Shown piece after piece: positions 15,605 through 25,125 of a DNA stretch of 64,000 nt (position 1 is its first letter; each line of letters starts with the position of its first letter). Under the pieces are notes generated by a model, which was not told the origin of the DNA, did no database searches, and was given only the letters and a program-made list of their open reading frames with translations. This stretch comes from REEB95 sp963762425 (GTDB lineage: Bacteria; Pseudomonadota; Alphaproteobacteria; ATCC43930; CGMCC-115725): assembly GCA_963762425.1 (NCBI GenBank), contig CAVXKY010000004.1, positions 62,001-126,000 on the forward strand, written 5' to 3'. Made by a program: the position numbers and the translations under genes.

Positions 15605-15979
15605 ATGCGCGCCGGCGATTATCCTCCGGTTCCGTTTGCGGTGGCGGCGTTCGCCTGCCGTTGTCCGCGTTGCGGCCGGGGCAAGCTGTTCGACGGGCTG
15701 TTGAAGGTCGCTTCGCGCTGTTCCGTCTGCGGGCTCGATTTCGCGGCCGAGGATGCCGGCGACGGACCGGCCGTGTTCGTCGTGCTGATCCTCGGGGCCT
15801 TGGTCGTCCTCGGCGCCATCCTGCTCGAGATACTGTTTTCCCCGCCGCTCTGGGTGCAGATCGCGCTGTGGACGCCGGTGACGCTGGCGGGCTCCATCCT
15901 GCTGCTCAGGCCGATGAAGGCGGGGCTGATCGCGCTGCAATACCGCCACCGCGCTTTGGGCCGGGACGCGAATCCGTGA
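15605..15979 (+). CDS. DUF983 domain-containing protein
   Basis: A 124-residue protein with a rubredoxin-like zinc ribbon (CRCPRCGRGKLF and RCSVCGLDF) followed by two membrane helices (AVFVVLILGALVVLGAILLEIL; ALWTPVTLAGSILLL). This is DUF983, which sits between coxC and SURF1 in many alphaproteobacteria; its role in oxidase biogenesis is presumed from position. ATG 15605 is the first plausible start after coxC. The GTGA at the stop overlaps the start of the SURF1 gene. Confidence 0.88.
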   Translation: MRAGDYPPVPFAVAAFACRCPRCGRGKLFDGLLKVASRCSVCGLDFAAEDAGDGPAVFVVLILGALVVLGAILLEILFSPPLWVQIALWTPVTLAGSILLLRPMKAGLIALQYRHRALGRDANP

Positions 15980-16680
15980 AACGGGGGCTGTTCTGGCCCT
16001 CCTTCTGGGCGGCGCTGGGTTTCCTGCTGTTGCTCGGCCTGGGCTTCTGGCAGATCGAGCGGCTCGGCTGGAAGGAGGCGCTCATCGCCCAGCGTAATGC
16101 CGCGCTTGACGCCGCGCCGGTGGCGCCGCCGGAGAATCTGGAAGACGCGCGCGCGCTCGAATTCCATCCGATTCATGTCTCGGGCCGTTTCCTCAACGAC
16201 GATGAAATGCCGGTCGCGGCCATTTCCCGGCGCGGCGAAGCGGGATTCCACATCATCACGCCCTTCCGGCTCGAAAACGGCGAAGTCCTGTTGATCGACC
16301 GCGGTTTCGTGCCGGTGAATCTCAAGTCTTCCGAGACCCGCAAGGCAGGGCTGATCGAGGGTGATACCACCGTGACCGGATTGCTGCGCGTGCCGGAACA
16401 TCCCGGCCCGTTCGTGCCCGCCAATGATCCGGCGCGGAACACCTGGTACTATGTCGACATTCCCGCCATGGCCAAGTCGCAAGGGATCGAGAACGCTTTG
16501 CCATTCTATCTCGACGCCGATGCTTCGCCGGTGCCGGGCGGATATCCGGTGGGCGCGCAGACCGAAACCGACCTGCCCAACAACCACCTGCAATACGCCA
16601 TCACCTGGTTCGCCCTGGCGGCGGGGCTGATCGGCGTCTATATCGTGTTCGTGCGCCGCCGTTTTAAGGAACCGCCGTGA
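15976..16680 (+). CDS. SURF1 family cytochrome oxidase biogenesis protein
   Basis: A 234-residue SURF1/Shy1 homologue with an N-terminal helix (FWAALGFLLLLGLGFWQIERLGWKE), a periplasmic domain, and a C-terminal helix (LQYAITWFALAAGLIGVYIVFVRRR). Conserved features include GFWQ, the GRF strand, LIDRGFVP and NNHLQYAITWF. SURF1 assists heme a insertion into subunit I. The GTG start overlaps the DUF983 stop by four bases, and its own stop overlaps the next GTG start, so this end of the cluster is tightly coupled. Confidence 0.93.
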   Translation: MKRGLFWPSFWAALGFLLLLGLGFWQIERLGWKEALIAQRNAALDAAPVAPPENLEDARALEFHPIHVSGRFLNDDEMPVAAISRRGEAGFHIITPFRLENGEVLLIDRGFVPVNLKSSETRKAGLIEGDTTVTGLLRVPEHPGPFVPANDPARNTWYYVDIPAMAKSQGIENALPFYLDADASPVPGGYPVGAQTETDLPNNHLQYAITWFALAAGLIGVYIVFVRRRFKEPP

Positions 16681-18170
16681 TCAACCACCCCTATCGCGCG
16701 CTCGAATCCCGCTTCCGCCGCCTCGGTCTGTTGCAGGAGGCCTCGGGATTCCTGAGCTGGGACACCGACGCCATGATGCCCGAAGGCGGCGCCGCCTCGC
16801 GCGCCGAGCAGCAGGCCGCGCTCGACGTGGTCTGTCACGAGCTGCTGACCGGCCCGGATCTGCCCGATCTGTTAGCCGCCGCGGATGCGGAAGCCGGGCT
16901 CGATCCCTGGCAAGGCGCCAATCTCCGGGAAATGCGCCGCGAATGGCTGCATGCGACGGCGGTGCCCTCCGATCTGGTCGAGGCGTCGTCGCGTGCCTGC
17001 TCGGCTTGCGAGATGGCCTGGCGCAAGGCGCGGCCGGCGAATGATTACGAAAGCGTGCGGCCCTTGCTGCAAACGGTGCTCGATTTGACGCGCCAGATCG
17101 GCCAGGCCAAATCGGCCAAGCTCGGCGTTACGCCCTATGAGGCGCTCTTGGATCAGTTCGAACCCGGCGGCCGCGTCGCAGAGATCGATCCGCTGTTCGC
17201 GCGGCTTTCCGAAATTCTCCCCGGCTTGATCGAGGACGCGCTCGCGTTTCAGGGCAAACGTCCTGCGCCGCTGCGCCCGCCCGGGCCTTTCCCGGTCGAG
17301 GCGCAGCGCCAGGCCGGCCACGATCTCATGGACAAGCTGGGATTCGATTTCGCCCATGGCAGGCTCGATGTCAGCCAGCATCCCTTCTCCGGCGGCACGC
17401 CCGACGACGTGCGCATCACCACGCGCTACGACGAAAGCGATTTCGGCCGCGCATTGATGGCGGTGCTGCACGAAACCGGCCACGCGCTTTATACCCGCGG
17501 GCTGCCCGCGGCCTGGCGTTTCCAGCCGGTGGGATTTGCGCGCGGCATGAGCCTCCATGAAAGCCAGTCGCTGCTGATGGAAATGCAGCTTTGCCGCTCG
17601 CGGGAATTTTTGGCCATCGCCGCGCCCGTCCTGCGCCGGTGCTTCAACGGCTCGGGACCATCCTGGGAGGCGGAAAATCTCTACCGTCTCGGCACGCGGG
17701 TTGCGCGCAGCTTGATCCGCGTCGACGCCGACGAGGTCACGTATCCCGCACATGTGATTTTGCGTTACCGGCTGGAGCGCGCCATGATCGCGGGCGATCT
17801 CGGCTTGAAGGATTTGCCGGATGCGTGGAACGAGGGCATGAAAAAACTCCTGGGCGTGACGCCGCCCGACGACCGCCAGGGCTGCCTCCAGGACATCCAT
17901 TGGTACGATGGCGGCTTCGGCTATTTTCCCACCTACACGCTGGGCGCGTTGACCGCGGCGCAGCTGTTCGACGCGGCCAGGCGCGAACCGTCCGTCACCC
18001 AGGGGATATCCCGGGGCGATTTCGCGCCGCTGCTCGCCTGGCTGCGCGCGCATGTGCACGGGCTCGGTTCGAGCTTGTCCACGGCGGAAATCATCGCCCG
18101 GGCCACCGGTCAGAAGCTCGGCACCGCCGTGTTCGAGCGCCACTTGCGCACGCGCTATCTCGCGGCCTAG
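16677..18170 (+). CDS. carboxypeptidase M32 (Taq-type)
   Basis: A 497-residue M32 metallocarboxypeptidase that removes C-terminal residues from peptides in the cytoplasm. The zinc motif HETGH is at about residues 265-269 (VLHETGHALYTRGLP), followed by the conserved GMSLHESQSLLME with the third zinc-ligand Glu, and DIHWYDGGFGYFPTYTLG. Length matches the family. The GTG start overlaps the SURF1 stop (GTGA), so it is the last gene coupled to the oxidase cluster, although it has no obvious role there. Many related genomes have ispH at this place instead. Confidence 0.93.
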   Translation: MINHPYRALESRFRRLGLLQEASGFLSWDTDAMMPEGGAASRAEQQAALDVVCHELLTGPDLPDLLAAADAEAGLDPWQGANLREMRREWLHATAVPSDLVEASSRACSACEMAWRKARPANDYESVRPLLQTVLDLTRQIGQAKSAKLGVTPYEALLDQFEPGGRVAEIDPLFARLSEILPGLIEDALAFQGKRPAPLRPPGPFPVEAQRQAGHDLMDKLGFDFAHGRLDVSQHPFSGGTPDDVRITTRYDESDFGRALMAVLHETGHALYTRGLPAAWRFQPVGFARGMSLHESQSLLMEMQLCRSREFLAIAAPVLRRCFNGSGPSWEAENLYRLGTRVARSLIRVDADEVTYPAHVILRYRLERAMIAGDLGLKDLPDAWNEGMKKLLGVTPPDDRQGCLQDIHWYDGGFGYFPTYTLGALTAAQLFDAARREPSVTQGISRGDFAPLLAWLRAHVHGLGSSLSTAEIIARATGQKLGTAVFERHLRTRYLAA

Positions 18171-18205
18171 TGTCGGCCCGCATCCCGCCCGTTTCCCGGA
18201 TCATC

Positions 18206-19621
18206 ATGCGCTATATCAGCACCCGCGACGGCCGGTCTCCGGCCGAGGCGCGACCGTTCGACGACATTCTGCTGGCCGGGCTCGCGCCCGATGGCGGGCT
18301 CTATGTGCCTGAAAAATGGCCGTTATTCGACGCAAACGATCTGCGCGCCTTGAAGGGTAAGAGCTACGCCGAAGTGGCATTTGCGGTGACGTCGCCCTTC
18401 CTCGGCGATGCGGTATCGCCATCCTCCTGGCGCGCCATCATCGACCGGGCCTATCGCGGCTTCGACGACGCGGCCGTGGCGCCGTTGCGGCGCCTCGAGC
18501 CCGATCTCTATCTGCTCGAGCTGTTCCATGGACCGACGCTGGCATTCAAGGATTACGCCTTGCAGCTGATCGGGCCGCTGTTCGACGCCGTGCTCAAGCG
18601 CAAGAACCGGCGCGTCACCGTCATCGGCGCCACCTCGGGCGATACCGGATCGGCGGCGATCGAGGCCTGCCGCGACCGGGACTCGATCGACATCTTCATG
18701 CTCTATCCCTTGGGGCGTATTTCCGAGGTGCAGCGCCGCCAGATGACCACGGTGCAATCGCCCAACGTCCATGCCGTCGCCGTCGACGGCAATTTCGACG
18801 ATTGCCAGGATCTGGTGAAGGCGATATTCGCCGACGAAAAGTTCCGTGAGGAATTCCATCTCTCGGCGGTCAATTCGATCAATTGGGCGCGCATCATGGC
18901 GCAGATCGTCTATTACGTTTCGGCCGGGGTGACGTTGGGCGCGCCGGAGAATCCGGTCGCCTTCGCGGTGCCGACCGGGAATTTCGGCAATGTCTATGCC
19001 GCGCACGCCGCGCGGTGCATGGGCCTGCCGGTCTCGCGGCTGATCGTCGCCACCAACCGCAACGACATCCTGGCGCGGTTCTTCAACCAAGGCGACATGT
19101 CCTTGGGCCCGGTCGAGCCGACCATCTCGCCGAGCATGGACATCCAGGTCTCGAGCAATTTCGAACGGCTCTATTTCGAGCTCGCCGGGCGCGACGGCAA
19201 GGCGGTGACCTCCGCCTTCTCGGAATTCCGCAAGACCGGCAAGCTGCCGATTGCCAAGCCGCAATGGGATAAAGCGCGTGGCCTGTTCGCGGCCTATCGC
19301 GTCGACGAGGACCAGACCCGCGCCGCCATGAAAGCGGTTTACCAGGAGTCAAACCGGCTGATCGACCCGCACAGCGCGGTGGCGCTGGCCGCCGCCAAAC
19401 GGGCGCGCGGCGATATCTCGGGGCCGATGGTGGTGGTTTCGACCGCGCATCCGGCCAAATTCCCCGACGCGGTCGAAAGCGCCACCGGCATCAGGCCCGA
19501 GGCGCCGCCGCGCTTGGCCAAGATCATGAAACTGCCGGAGCGGCTGGAAAAACTTCCCAACCGTCTCGGTGCCGTGGAGGATTTCATCAAATCCCGCGCG
19601 CGGCTGGGAGGCGGGCGATGA
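18206..19621 (+). CDS. thrC: threonine synthase
   Basis: A 471-residue PLP enzyme converting O-phosphohomoserine to threonine. The PLP-binding Lys is K115 in GPTLAFKDYALQ; the phosphate-binding loop is ATSGDTGSAAIEA and the glycine-rich PTGNFGNVYAAH follows. The start at 18206 (MRYISTRDG) is the family start, although the frame is open upstream through antisense. The stop overlaps the start of the M16 protease gene by four bases. thrB, the preceding pathway step, is at 25115-26074 on the opposite strand. Confidence 0.96.
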   Translation: MRYISTRDGRSPAEARPFDDILLAGLAPDGGLYVPEKWPLFDANDLRALKGKSYAEVAFAVTSPFLGDAVSPSSWRAIIDRAYRGFDDAAVAPLRRLEPDLYLLELFHGPTLAFKDYALQLIGPLFDAVLKRKNRRVTVIGATSGDTGSAAIEACRDRDSIDIFMLYPLGRISEVQRRQMTTVQSPNVHAVAVDGNFDDCQDLVKAIFADEKFREEFHLSAVNSINWARIMAQIVYYVSAGVTLGAPENPVAFAVPTGNFGNVYAAHAARCMGLPVSRLIVATNRNDILARFFNQGDMSLGPVEPTISPSMDIQVSSNFERLYFELAGRDGKAVTSAFSEFRKTGKLPIAKPQWDKARGLFAAYRVDEDQTRAAMKAVYQESNRLIDPHSAVALAAAKRARGDISGPMVVVSTAHPAKFPDAVESATGIRPEAPPRLAKIMKLPERLEKLPNRLGAVEDFIKSRARLGGGR

Positions 19622-20876
19622 GCGTCCAGCTTTCCCGTCTGTCGAACGGCTTGCGCGTTTTGACCGACAGAATGGACAATGTGGAGACCGTCTCGGTCGG
19701 CATCTGGGTCGATGTCGGTGCCCGCCACGAACCGGCATCCGTCAACGGCGTGGCGCATCTCTGGAGCACATGGCCTTCAAGGGCACGGAACGGCGCTCGG
19801 CGCTGGCGATCGCCTCCGAGATCGAGGCGGTGGGCGGGCATTTGAACGCCTATACCTCGCGCGAGCACACCGCCTATTACGCCAAGGTCTTGAAGCAGGA
19901 TACCGGCCTCGCCGTCGATATCCTCGCCGATATCCTGCAGCACTCGGTGTTCGACGCCGCCGAGCTCGAACGCGAGCGCGCGGTGATTTTGCAGGAGATC
20001 GGCCAGGCGCAGGACACGCCCGACGACATCATCTTCGATCTCTTCCAGGAGAAGGCCTATCCCGACCAGCCGATGGGCCGTCCGGTGCTGGGCCGGGCCG
20101 AGATCATCCGCGCCATCCAACGCGAAACCGTGGCGCACTATCTCAAGGACAATTACGCCGCGCCCGGCATGTTGCTGGTGGCGGCGGGAAATTGCGATCA
20201 TGGCGATCTCTTGGCCTTGGCCGAACGGCAATTCGCCGGTTTGCCGCCCCAAAGCCAAGCGGCGAGCGCGCCCGCGCACTATGCGGGCGGCGATCACCGC
20301 GAGACGCGCGATCTGGAACAGGCGCATATCGTTCTGGGCTTTCCCGGCTTCGCTTCATCCGATCCCGATTATCCCGCCGCCTCGGTGGTGTCGGCGGCGC
20401 TGGGCGGCGGCATGTCCTCGCGCCTGTTCCAGGAAATCCGCGAGAAGCGCGGCCTGGTTTATTCGATCTACAGCTTCGTCCAGGGCTACAGCGACGGCGG
20501 CATCTTCGGCGTCTATGCCGGCACCGGCGAGAAAGAGGCGGCGGAGCTGTTGCCGGTGCTGTGCGAGGAGTTCGCCAAGCTCAAACACGGCTTCGGTCCG
20601 GAAGAACTGGCCCGCGCCCGCGCCCAGCTCAAATCGGGATTGCTGATGTCGCTCGAGGCGACCTCGGCGCGCGTCGAGCAGCACGCCGCCCACATGCTCA
20701 CCTTCGGCCGGCCGTTCGATTCGGCCGAATTGATCCGGCGCATCGACGCGGTGGACGATTCGGCGGTTGCGCGCGTGGCGGCGCGATTCGCCAGCGCCCG
20801 GCCCACCTTCGCCGCGCTCGGCCCGATCGGCAAGGTCGAGGCCTATGAACGCCTCGCCGAACGCTTGGGCGCGTGA
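19618..20876 (+). CDS. M16 zinc peptidase (processing peptidase-like), frameshifted
   Basis: Together the two reading frames encode a 419-residue M16 peptidase of the mitochondrial-processing-peptidase type. Frame one (19618-19761) reads VQLSRLSNGLRVLTDRMDNV...VNGVAHL; the frame then jumps by -1 and continues LEHMAFKGTERRS to the stop at 20876. Restoring one base at about 19761 (CTC-TGG to CTC-CTG) rebuilds HLLEH, the HxxEH zinc motif, so the break is exactly in the active site. The second zinc-ligand region (ELERERAVILQEI) and the C-terminal domain (GGGMSSRLFQEIREKRGLVYS) are intact. As read, translation ends 75 codons in. The gene overlaps thrC by four bases. A sequencing error is more likely than decay. 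Confidence 0.88.
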
Positions 20877-20889
20877 GGGGAGAGCGGCC

Positions 20890-21522
20890 ATGCCCTTCGC
20901 ATTCACCGGCTTGGCGAGGCTGTTGGGATCGGCGCCGCCGCCCTTCCGCGTGGTCGGGCCGCGGACCTTGCTGCGCACGCCCGAACGCGGCGATTTCGCG
21001 GCCTGGGTGGCGTTGCGCACCGAATCGAAGAACTTCCTGGTGCCGTTCGAGCCGAGCTGGCCGTCCGACGCGCTGTCGCGCCGGGGCTATCGCCGGCGGC
21101 TGCGCCGCTACGCGCAGGATTGGCACGGCGACCAGGGCTACAGCTTTCTGTTGTTCCGCCGCGAGGACGAGGTCCTGTTGGGCGGCGTCAGCCTGAGCAA
21201 CGTGCGCCGCGGCGTCGCCGAAACCGCCAGCCTCGGCTATTGGATCGGCGAGCGTTTCGCGCGCCAGGGTTACATGACCGAGGGCCTGCGCCTCACCCTC
21301 GGCTTCGCCTTCGACCGCCTGCGGCTCTTTCGCGTCGAGGCGGCGTGCCTGCCGCACAATACCGCCAGCCGGCGGCTGCTGCTCAAAAGCGGCTTCAGCG
21401 AGGAGGGCTATGCCCGCAAATACCTGTCGATCAACGGTGCGTGGCAGGACCACGTGCTGTTCGGGCTGTTGCGCGAGGACTGGGTCAAAAGCGGCGCGGG
21501 GACGCCTAAGGCCCAACCATGA
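20890..21522 (+). CDS. GNAT acetyltransferase, RimJ/RimL-like
   Basis: A 210-residue GNAT-family N-acetyltransferase similar to RimJ/RimL, which acetylate N-terminal residues of ribosomal proteins. Features: VVGPRTLLRTPERGDFAAWVALR at the start, an acetyl-CoA-binding segment GYWIGERFARQGYMTEGLRL near residue 120, and the C-terminal HNTASRRLLLKSGFSEEGYARKYLSINGAWQDHVLFGLL. GGGGAGAG precedes ATG 20890. It follows the M16 gene by 13 bases, an order common in alphaproteobacteria, and is convergent with yqgE. The true substrate is unknown. Confidence 0.88.
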   Translation: MPFAFTGLARLLGSAPPPFRVVGPRTLLRTPERGDFAAWVALRTESKNFLVPFEPSWPSDALSRRGYRRRLRRYAQDWHGDQGYSFLLFRREDEVLLGGVSLSNVRRGVAETASLGYWIGERFARQGYMTEGLRLTLGFAFDRLRLFRVEAACLPHNTASRRLLLKSGFSEEGYARKYLSINGAWQDHVLFGLLREDWVKSGAGTPKAQP

Positions 21523-21524
21523 AT

Positions 21525-22079
21525 TCAGGCGCGGCCGGATTCGCCCGAGAGCGACAGCAGATCGACGCCGAGCTTGGCGAGCGCGAGCTGCCATTTCCCG
21601 GCCTGGTCCGCGCCGAACACGATGTCCTCGTCGGGCGCGACGCTGAGCCAACCATTGGCCTGCAGCTCGGCGTCGAGTTGGCCGGGGCCCCAGCCGGCAT
21701 AGCCCAGCGCCAGGAGGCTCTTCTTCGGTCCGCCGCCCTTGCCGATGGCGCGCAGAATCTCGAGCGTGGCGGTGAGCGCGACATTGCCGCCCACCACCAG
21801 CGTGCCGTCCTCGACGTAATCGGCGGAATGAAGCACGAAGCCGCGTCCGGCCTCGACCGGGCCGCCGAAATGGATTTGCTTGCCGCTTTCCGGGCCGGCG
21901 GCGTCGATGCCGAGCTGGCGCATCAGCGTCGGCCAGGTGACCTCGTCCAGCAGCTTGTTGACCACCAGTCCCATCGCGCCGTCGGAATTGTGCGCGCACA
22001 GGAAGACCACCGCGCGCGCGAAGCGCGGATCCTCCATCTGCGGCATGGCGACCAGGAGATGGCCGGCAAGCGAGGTCAT
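21525..22079 (-). CDS. YqgE/AlgH family protein
   Basis: A 184-residue UPF0301/DUF179 protein: LAGHLLVAMPQMEDPRFARAVVFLCAHNSDGAMGLVVNK and GYAGWGPGQLDAELQANGWL are the family blocks. The fold is known but the function is not; AlgH was named for an effect on alginate regulation in Pseudomonas. AAGGAGAG precedes ATG 22079; a TTG one codon upstream is a weaker start. It is divergent from the DsbD-like gene with about 65 bases between the starts. Confidence 0.93.
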   Translation of the reverse strand: MTSLAGHLLVAMPQMEDPRFARAVVFLCAHNSDGAMGLVVNKLLDEVTWPTLMRQLGIDAAGPESGKQIHFGGPVEAGRGFVLHSADYVEDGTLVVGGNVALTATLEILRAIGKGGGPKKSLLALGYAGWGPGQLDAELQANGWLSVAPDEDIVFGADQAGKWQLALAKLGVDLLSLSGESGRA

Positions 22080-22145
22080 CAAGCTCTCCTTCTACCCCAA
22101 GAGATTAGCGCCGCGCGCGGTGCTGGCAAGTGGGGAAAGGGAATT

Positions 22146-24062
22146 ATGGCCCTGGTTATGGGCATTTTTATGTTGGCGGCTGCTTCCCCAGCCCAGGCGC
22201 AAGACGCGGCCTCGCCCTGGTTTTCGACCGATCAAGGCCGCGTGCGGCTTATTGCCGCCTCGCCCGCTTTAGGCAACGGCGGCAGCGCGACGCTTGGATT
22301 GCAATTCGAGCTTCAGCCGCATTGGAAGATCTATTGGCGCTCGCCGGGCGATGCGGGCTATCCGCCGCGCCTGGATTGGAACGGCTCGAAGAATCTGGCA
22401 TCCGCCGATATCGCCTGGCCGGCGCCGCAGCGCTTCTCGGTGCTGGGTCTGGAAACCATGGGTTATACCGACGCGGTGGTGTTGCCCATAACCGCGCATC
22501 TCGTCGAGCGGGGCAAGGCGCTGTCGCTCGCGGCATCGCTCGACTATCTCACCTGCAACGACATCTGCATTCCCTATACGGCCAAACTCAGCCTCGACCT
22601 GCCCGCCGGGTCGCCGCGTTCCGGCACCCAGGGTTACGCCGCGCTGATCGCGCAATACCAGGCGCAAGTGCCGGGCAATGGCGAGGCGGCGGGGCTGAAG
22701 ATTCTCGGGGCGGCGGTCGAAACCGGCGCGAATCCTGCGCTGCTGCTGCATCTGGCCAGCGCCAAGAAGTTGATCCAGCCCGACGCCTTCATCGAGGGCG
22801 CGGGTGACGTGAGCTTCGCCGCGCCGCTGACGCTTCCGGGAGATGCCCCGGACGAAACGGTTCTGCGTTTTCCCGCCGAAGGCAAAAGCGCGGATATCGC
22901 CGCGCTGGCGGGCCGGACGCTGACCGTCACCCTGGTCGACGGATCGCGCGCGATGGAAGGGACCGTAACGTCCAATCTCGCGCCCGCTTCTTCTTCGGCC
23001 CCGGGTCTCGACACCTGGCTCGCCATGCTGGCGCTGGCGCTGGCGGGTGGGCTGATCCTCAATTTCATGCCCTGCGTGCTGCCGGTGCTGGCGCTGAAGC
23101 TGTTGGCCGCGGTGGCGCATCATGAGCATGGCGCGCGCGGGATACGCGCGGGCTTCCTCGCAAGCGCCGTCGGCATTCTCGCCGCCTTCATGGGATTGGC
23201 ACTGTTCGCCGTGGGCCTGCGCCTGGCCGGTCTCTATGCCGGCTGGGGGCTGCAATTCCAATCGCCGGTCTTCCTCGGCGCGATGATCGCGCTGCTGCTG
23301 CTCTTCGCCGCCAATCTCTGGGGCCTCTACCAAATCCCGTTGCCGGGATTCGTGGCGGCGCTGGGCGAGCGCAAGGAGGCCTTGCTCGGCAGCTTCGGCG
23401 CCGGGGTGCTGGCGACGCTGCTGGCGACGCCCTGCACCGCGCCGCTGCTCGGCACCGCCTTGGGCTTCGCGTTGGCATCCGGGCCGGCGGAGATTTTGGC
23501 GATCTTCGCGGTCATGGGGTTGGGTCTGGCCTTGCCTTATTTCGCCGTCGCGGCCTGGCCCGGCTTGGCGCTCAAGCTGCCGCGGCCGGGCGTGTGGATG
23601 CTGGAATTGAAGCGCGTTTTGGCCTTGGCCTTGGTGCTGAGCGCCGCCTGGCTCGGCTGGGTGCTGGCTTCCGAGCTCGGCCCGCCGCCCGCGGCGGCTT
23701 CGACGGATTTCTGGCGGCCTTTCGATGCAGCATCGATTCCCGATCTGGTGCGCGACGGCCGCGTCGTCTTCGTCGATGTCACCGCCGATTGGTGCCTGAC
23801 CTGCAAGGTGAATGAGCGGCTGGTGCTCGATCAAGCGGCGGTGCAGCAGGCGCTGGCGGCGCATAACCTGGTCGCGATGCGCGCCGATTGGACGCGGCCC
23901 GATCCCGCCATCGCGCGTTATCTGCGGGAATTCGGCCGCTATGGCATCCCGTTCAACGCGGTTTACGGGCCGGGCTTGCCCGCGGGAAGGGCCCTGCCCG
24001 AAATCCTGACGGCGGATAGGGTCTTGGCCGCGCTCGGCCAGGCGGGCGGGCCGGACCGCTGA
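22146..24062 (+). CDS. thiol:disulfide interchange protein, DsbD/ScsB type
   Basis: A 638-residue membrane reductase that carries electrons from cytoplasmic thioredoxin to periplasmic proteins. Order: a signal peptide (about residues 1-22, cut near AQAQDAA); an N-terminal periplasmic domain with the Cys pair in YLTCNDICIPYTAKLSL; eight or so helices of the CcdA-like core starting at LAMLALALAGGLILNFMPCVLPVLALK, with paired cysteines in NFMPC and TPCTAP; and a C-terminal thioredoxin domain with WCLTCK at about 549-554. All three redox pairs are present. The N-terminal domain type suits ScsB-like proteins more than E. coli DsbD. GGGAAAGGG precedes ATG 22146. Confidence 0.88.
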   Translation: MALVMGIFMLAAASPAQAQDAASPWFSTDQGRVRLIAASPALGNGGSATLGLQFELQPHWKIYWRSPGDAGYPPRLDWNGSKNLASADIAWPAPQRFSVLGLETMGYTDAVVLPITAHLVERGKALSLAASLDYLTCNDICIPYTAKLSLDLPAGSPRSGTQGYAALIAQYQAQVPGNGEAAGLKILGAAVETGANPALLLHLASAKKLIQPDAFIEGAGDVSFAAPLTLPGDAPDETVLRFPAEGKSADIAALAGRTLTVTLVDGSRAMEGTVTSNLAPASSSAPGLDTWLAMLALALAGGLILNFMPCVLPVLALKLLAAVAHHEHGARGIRAGFLASAVGILAAFMGLALFAVGLRLAGLYAGWGLQFQSPVFLGAMIALLLLFAANLWGLYQIPLPGFVAALGERKEALLGSFGAGVLATLLATPCTAPLLGTALGFALASGPAEILAIFAVMGLGLALPYFAVAAWPGLALKLPRPGVWMLELKRVLALALVLSAAWLGWVLASELGPPPAAASTDFWRPFDAASIPDLVRDGRVVFVDVTADWCLTCKVNERLVLDQAAVQQALAAHNLVAMRADWTRPDPAIARYLREFGRYGIPFNAVYGPGLPAGRALPEILTADRVLAALGQAGGPDR

Positions 24063-24163
24063 ATCTCTGCGATTTTTCCGGTGGGCATCAACTCCATTGG
24101 AATCTTGGCGGGACGCGGTCTATCTTGGCGCCATCCGGGACAACAAAACCAAGGGGATGGCGA

Positions 24164-24646
24164 ATGGCGATCAAGGTTGGCGACAAGATTCCTTCGGTCA
24201 AGCTCAAGCACATGACCGCGGACGGCATCAAGGACATCACCACCGACGAGATATTCAAAGGCAAGAAGGTGGTGCTGTTCGCGCTGCCCGGCGCCTTCAC
24301 CCCCACTTGCTCGGCCAAGCATCTGCCGGGTTTCATCGAGAAGAACGCGGCGGTCAAGGCCAAGGGCGTCGGCACCGTCGCCTGTCTCTCGGTCAACGAC
24401 GCCTTCGTCATGGGCGCCTGGGGCAAGGCGCAGAACGCCGGCGACAAGGTGCTGATGCTGGCCGACGGCAGCGGCGACTTCACCAAGGCGGTCGGTCTCG
24501 AGCTCGATCTAACCGCCAACGGCATGGGCGTGCGCTCCAAGCGCTACGCCATGGTGGTGGATAACGGCGTGGTGAAGACCCTGAACGTCGAGGCGCCGGG
24601 CGCCTTCGAGGTGTCGAGCGCCGACGCCGTCTTGAAGGCGCTCTAG
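24164..24646 (+). CDS. peroxiredoxin, Prx5 type
   Basis: A 160-residue thioredoxin-fold peroxidase reducing hydrogen and alkyl peroxides. The peroxidatic Cys is C49 in LPGAFTPTCSAKHLPGF. A resolving-Cys candidate lies in VGTVACLSVNDAFV, which matches the atypical Prx5/AhpE-like group. AAGGGGA precedes ATG 24164. It lies about 100 bases downstream of the DsbD-like gene and is convergent with rnhA, whose stop is 15 bases away. Confidence 0.93.
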   Translation: MAIKVGDKIPSVKLKHMTADGIKDITTDEIFKGKKVVLFALPGAFTPTCSAKHLPGFIEKNAAVKAKGVGTVACLSVNDAFVMGAWGKAQNAGDKVLMLADGSGDFTKAVGLELDLTANGMGVRSKRYAMVVDNGVVKTLNVEAPGAFEVSSADAVLKAL

Positions 24647-24660
24647 GCGAGGCTTTTCCG

Positions 24661-25125
24661 CTAGAAGTTTTTCCCGCGCCCGTCCTCGATCGCGGCGCGC
24701 GCCAGCGCGTCGGCGCGTTCGTTTTCGGCGTGCCCGGCGTGGCCCCGGACCCAGCGCCAGGCGACCTGGTGGCGGACCAGCGCTGCTTCGAGCCTTTGCC
24801 ACAGATCCTGGTTCTTCACCGGCTTCTTGTCGGCTGTCTTCCAGCCGCGCTTCTTCCAGGATTTGAGCCACAGCGTGATGCCGTCATGCAGGTAGCGGCT
24901 GTCGGTGTGGATTTCGGCGTGCATGCCGCGCGACAGGCTTTCAAGCGCCGCGATCGCCGCCATCATCTCCATGCGGTTGTTGGTGGTCTCTTTCTCGAAT
25001 CCCGATAATTCCTTTTCGCGGCCGTTCCAGCGCAGCACCGCGCCCCAGCCGCCGGGTCCGGGATTGCCGCTGCAGGCGCCGTCGGTGAAGATCGCGACCG
25101 TCCCGCCTTCGTCCTTAGAAGCCAT
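24661..25125 (-). CDS. rnhA: ribonuclease HI
   Basis: A 154-residue RNase H that degrades the RNA strand of RNA-DNA hybrids. The catalytic carboxylates are visible in IFTDGACSGNPGPGGWG (Asp), NNRMEMMAAIAALE (Glu), IHTDSRYLHDG (Asp) and the C-terminal ENERADALARAA (Asp), with the HAGHAEN histidine loop. ATG 25125 is preferred over an ATG at 25137 because GAAGG lies just upstream and it fits the family N-terminus. The start overlaps the thrB end by 11 bases; thrB-rnhA is a conserved alphaproteobacterial pair. Confidence 0.95.
   Translation of the reverse strand: MASKDEGGTVAIFTDGACSGNPGPGGWGAVLRWNGREKELSGFEKETTNNRMEMMAAIAALESLSRGMHAEIHTDSRYLHDGITLWLKSWKKRGWKTADKKPVKNQDLWQRLEAALVRHQVAWRWVRGHAGHAENERADALARAAIEDGRGKNF

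Noticed and set aside
19755..19770. Programmed frameshift in the M16 gene
   Set aside because: No slippery heptamer or downstream structure is evident, and nine other genes carry similar indels, so error is simpler.
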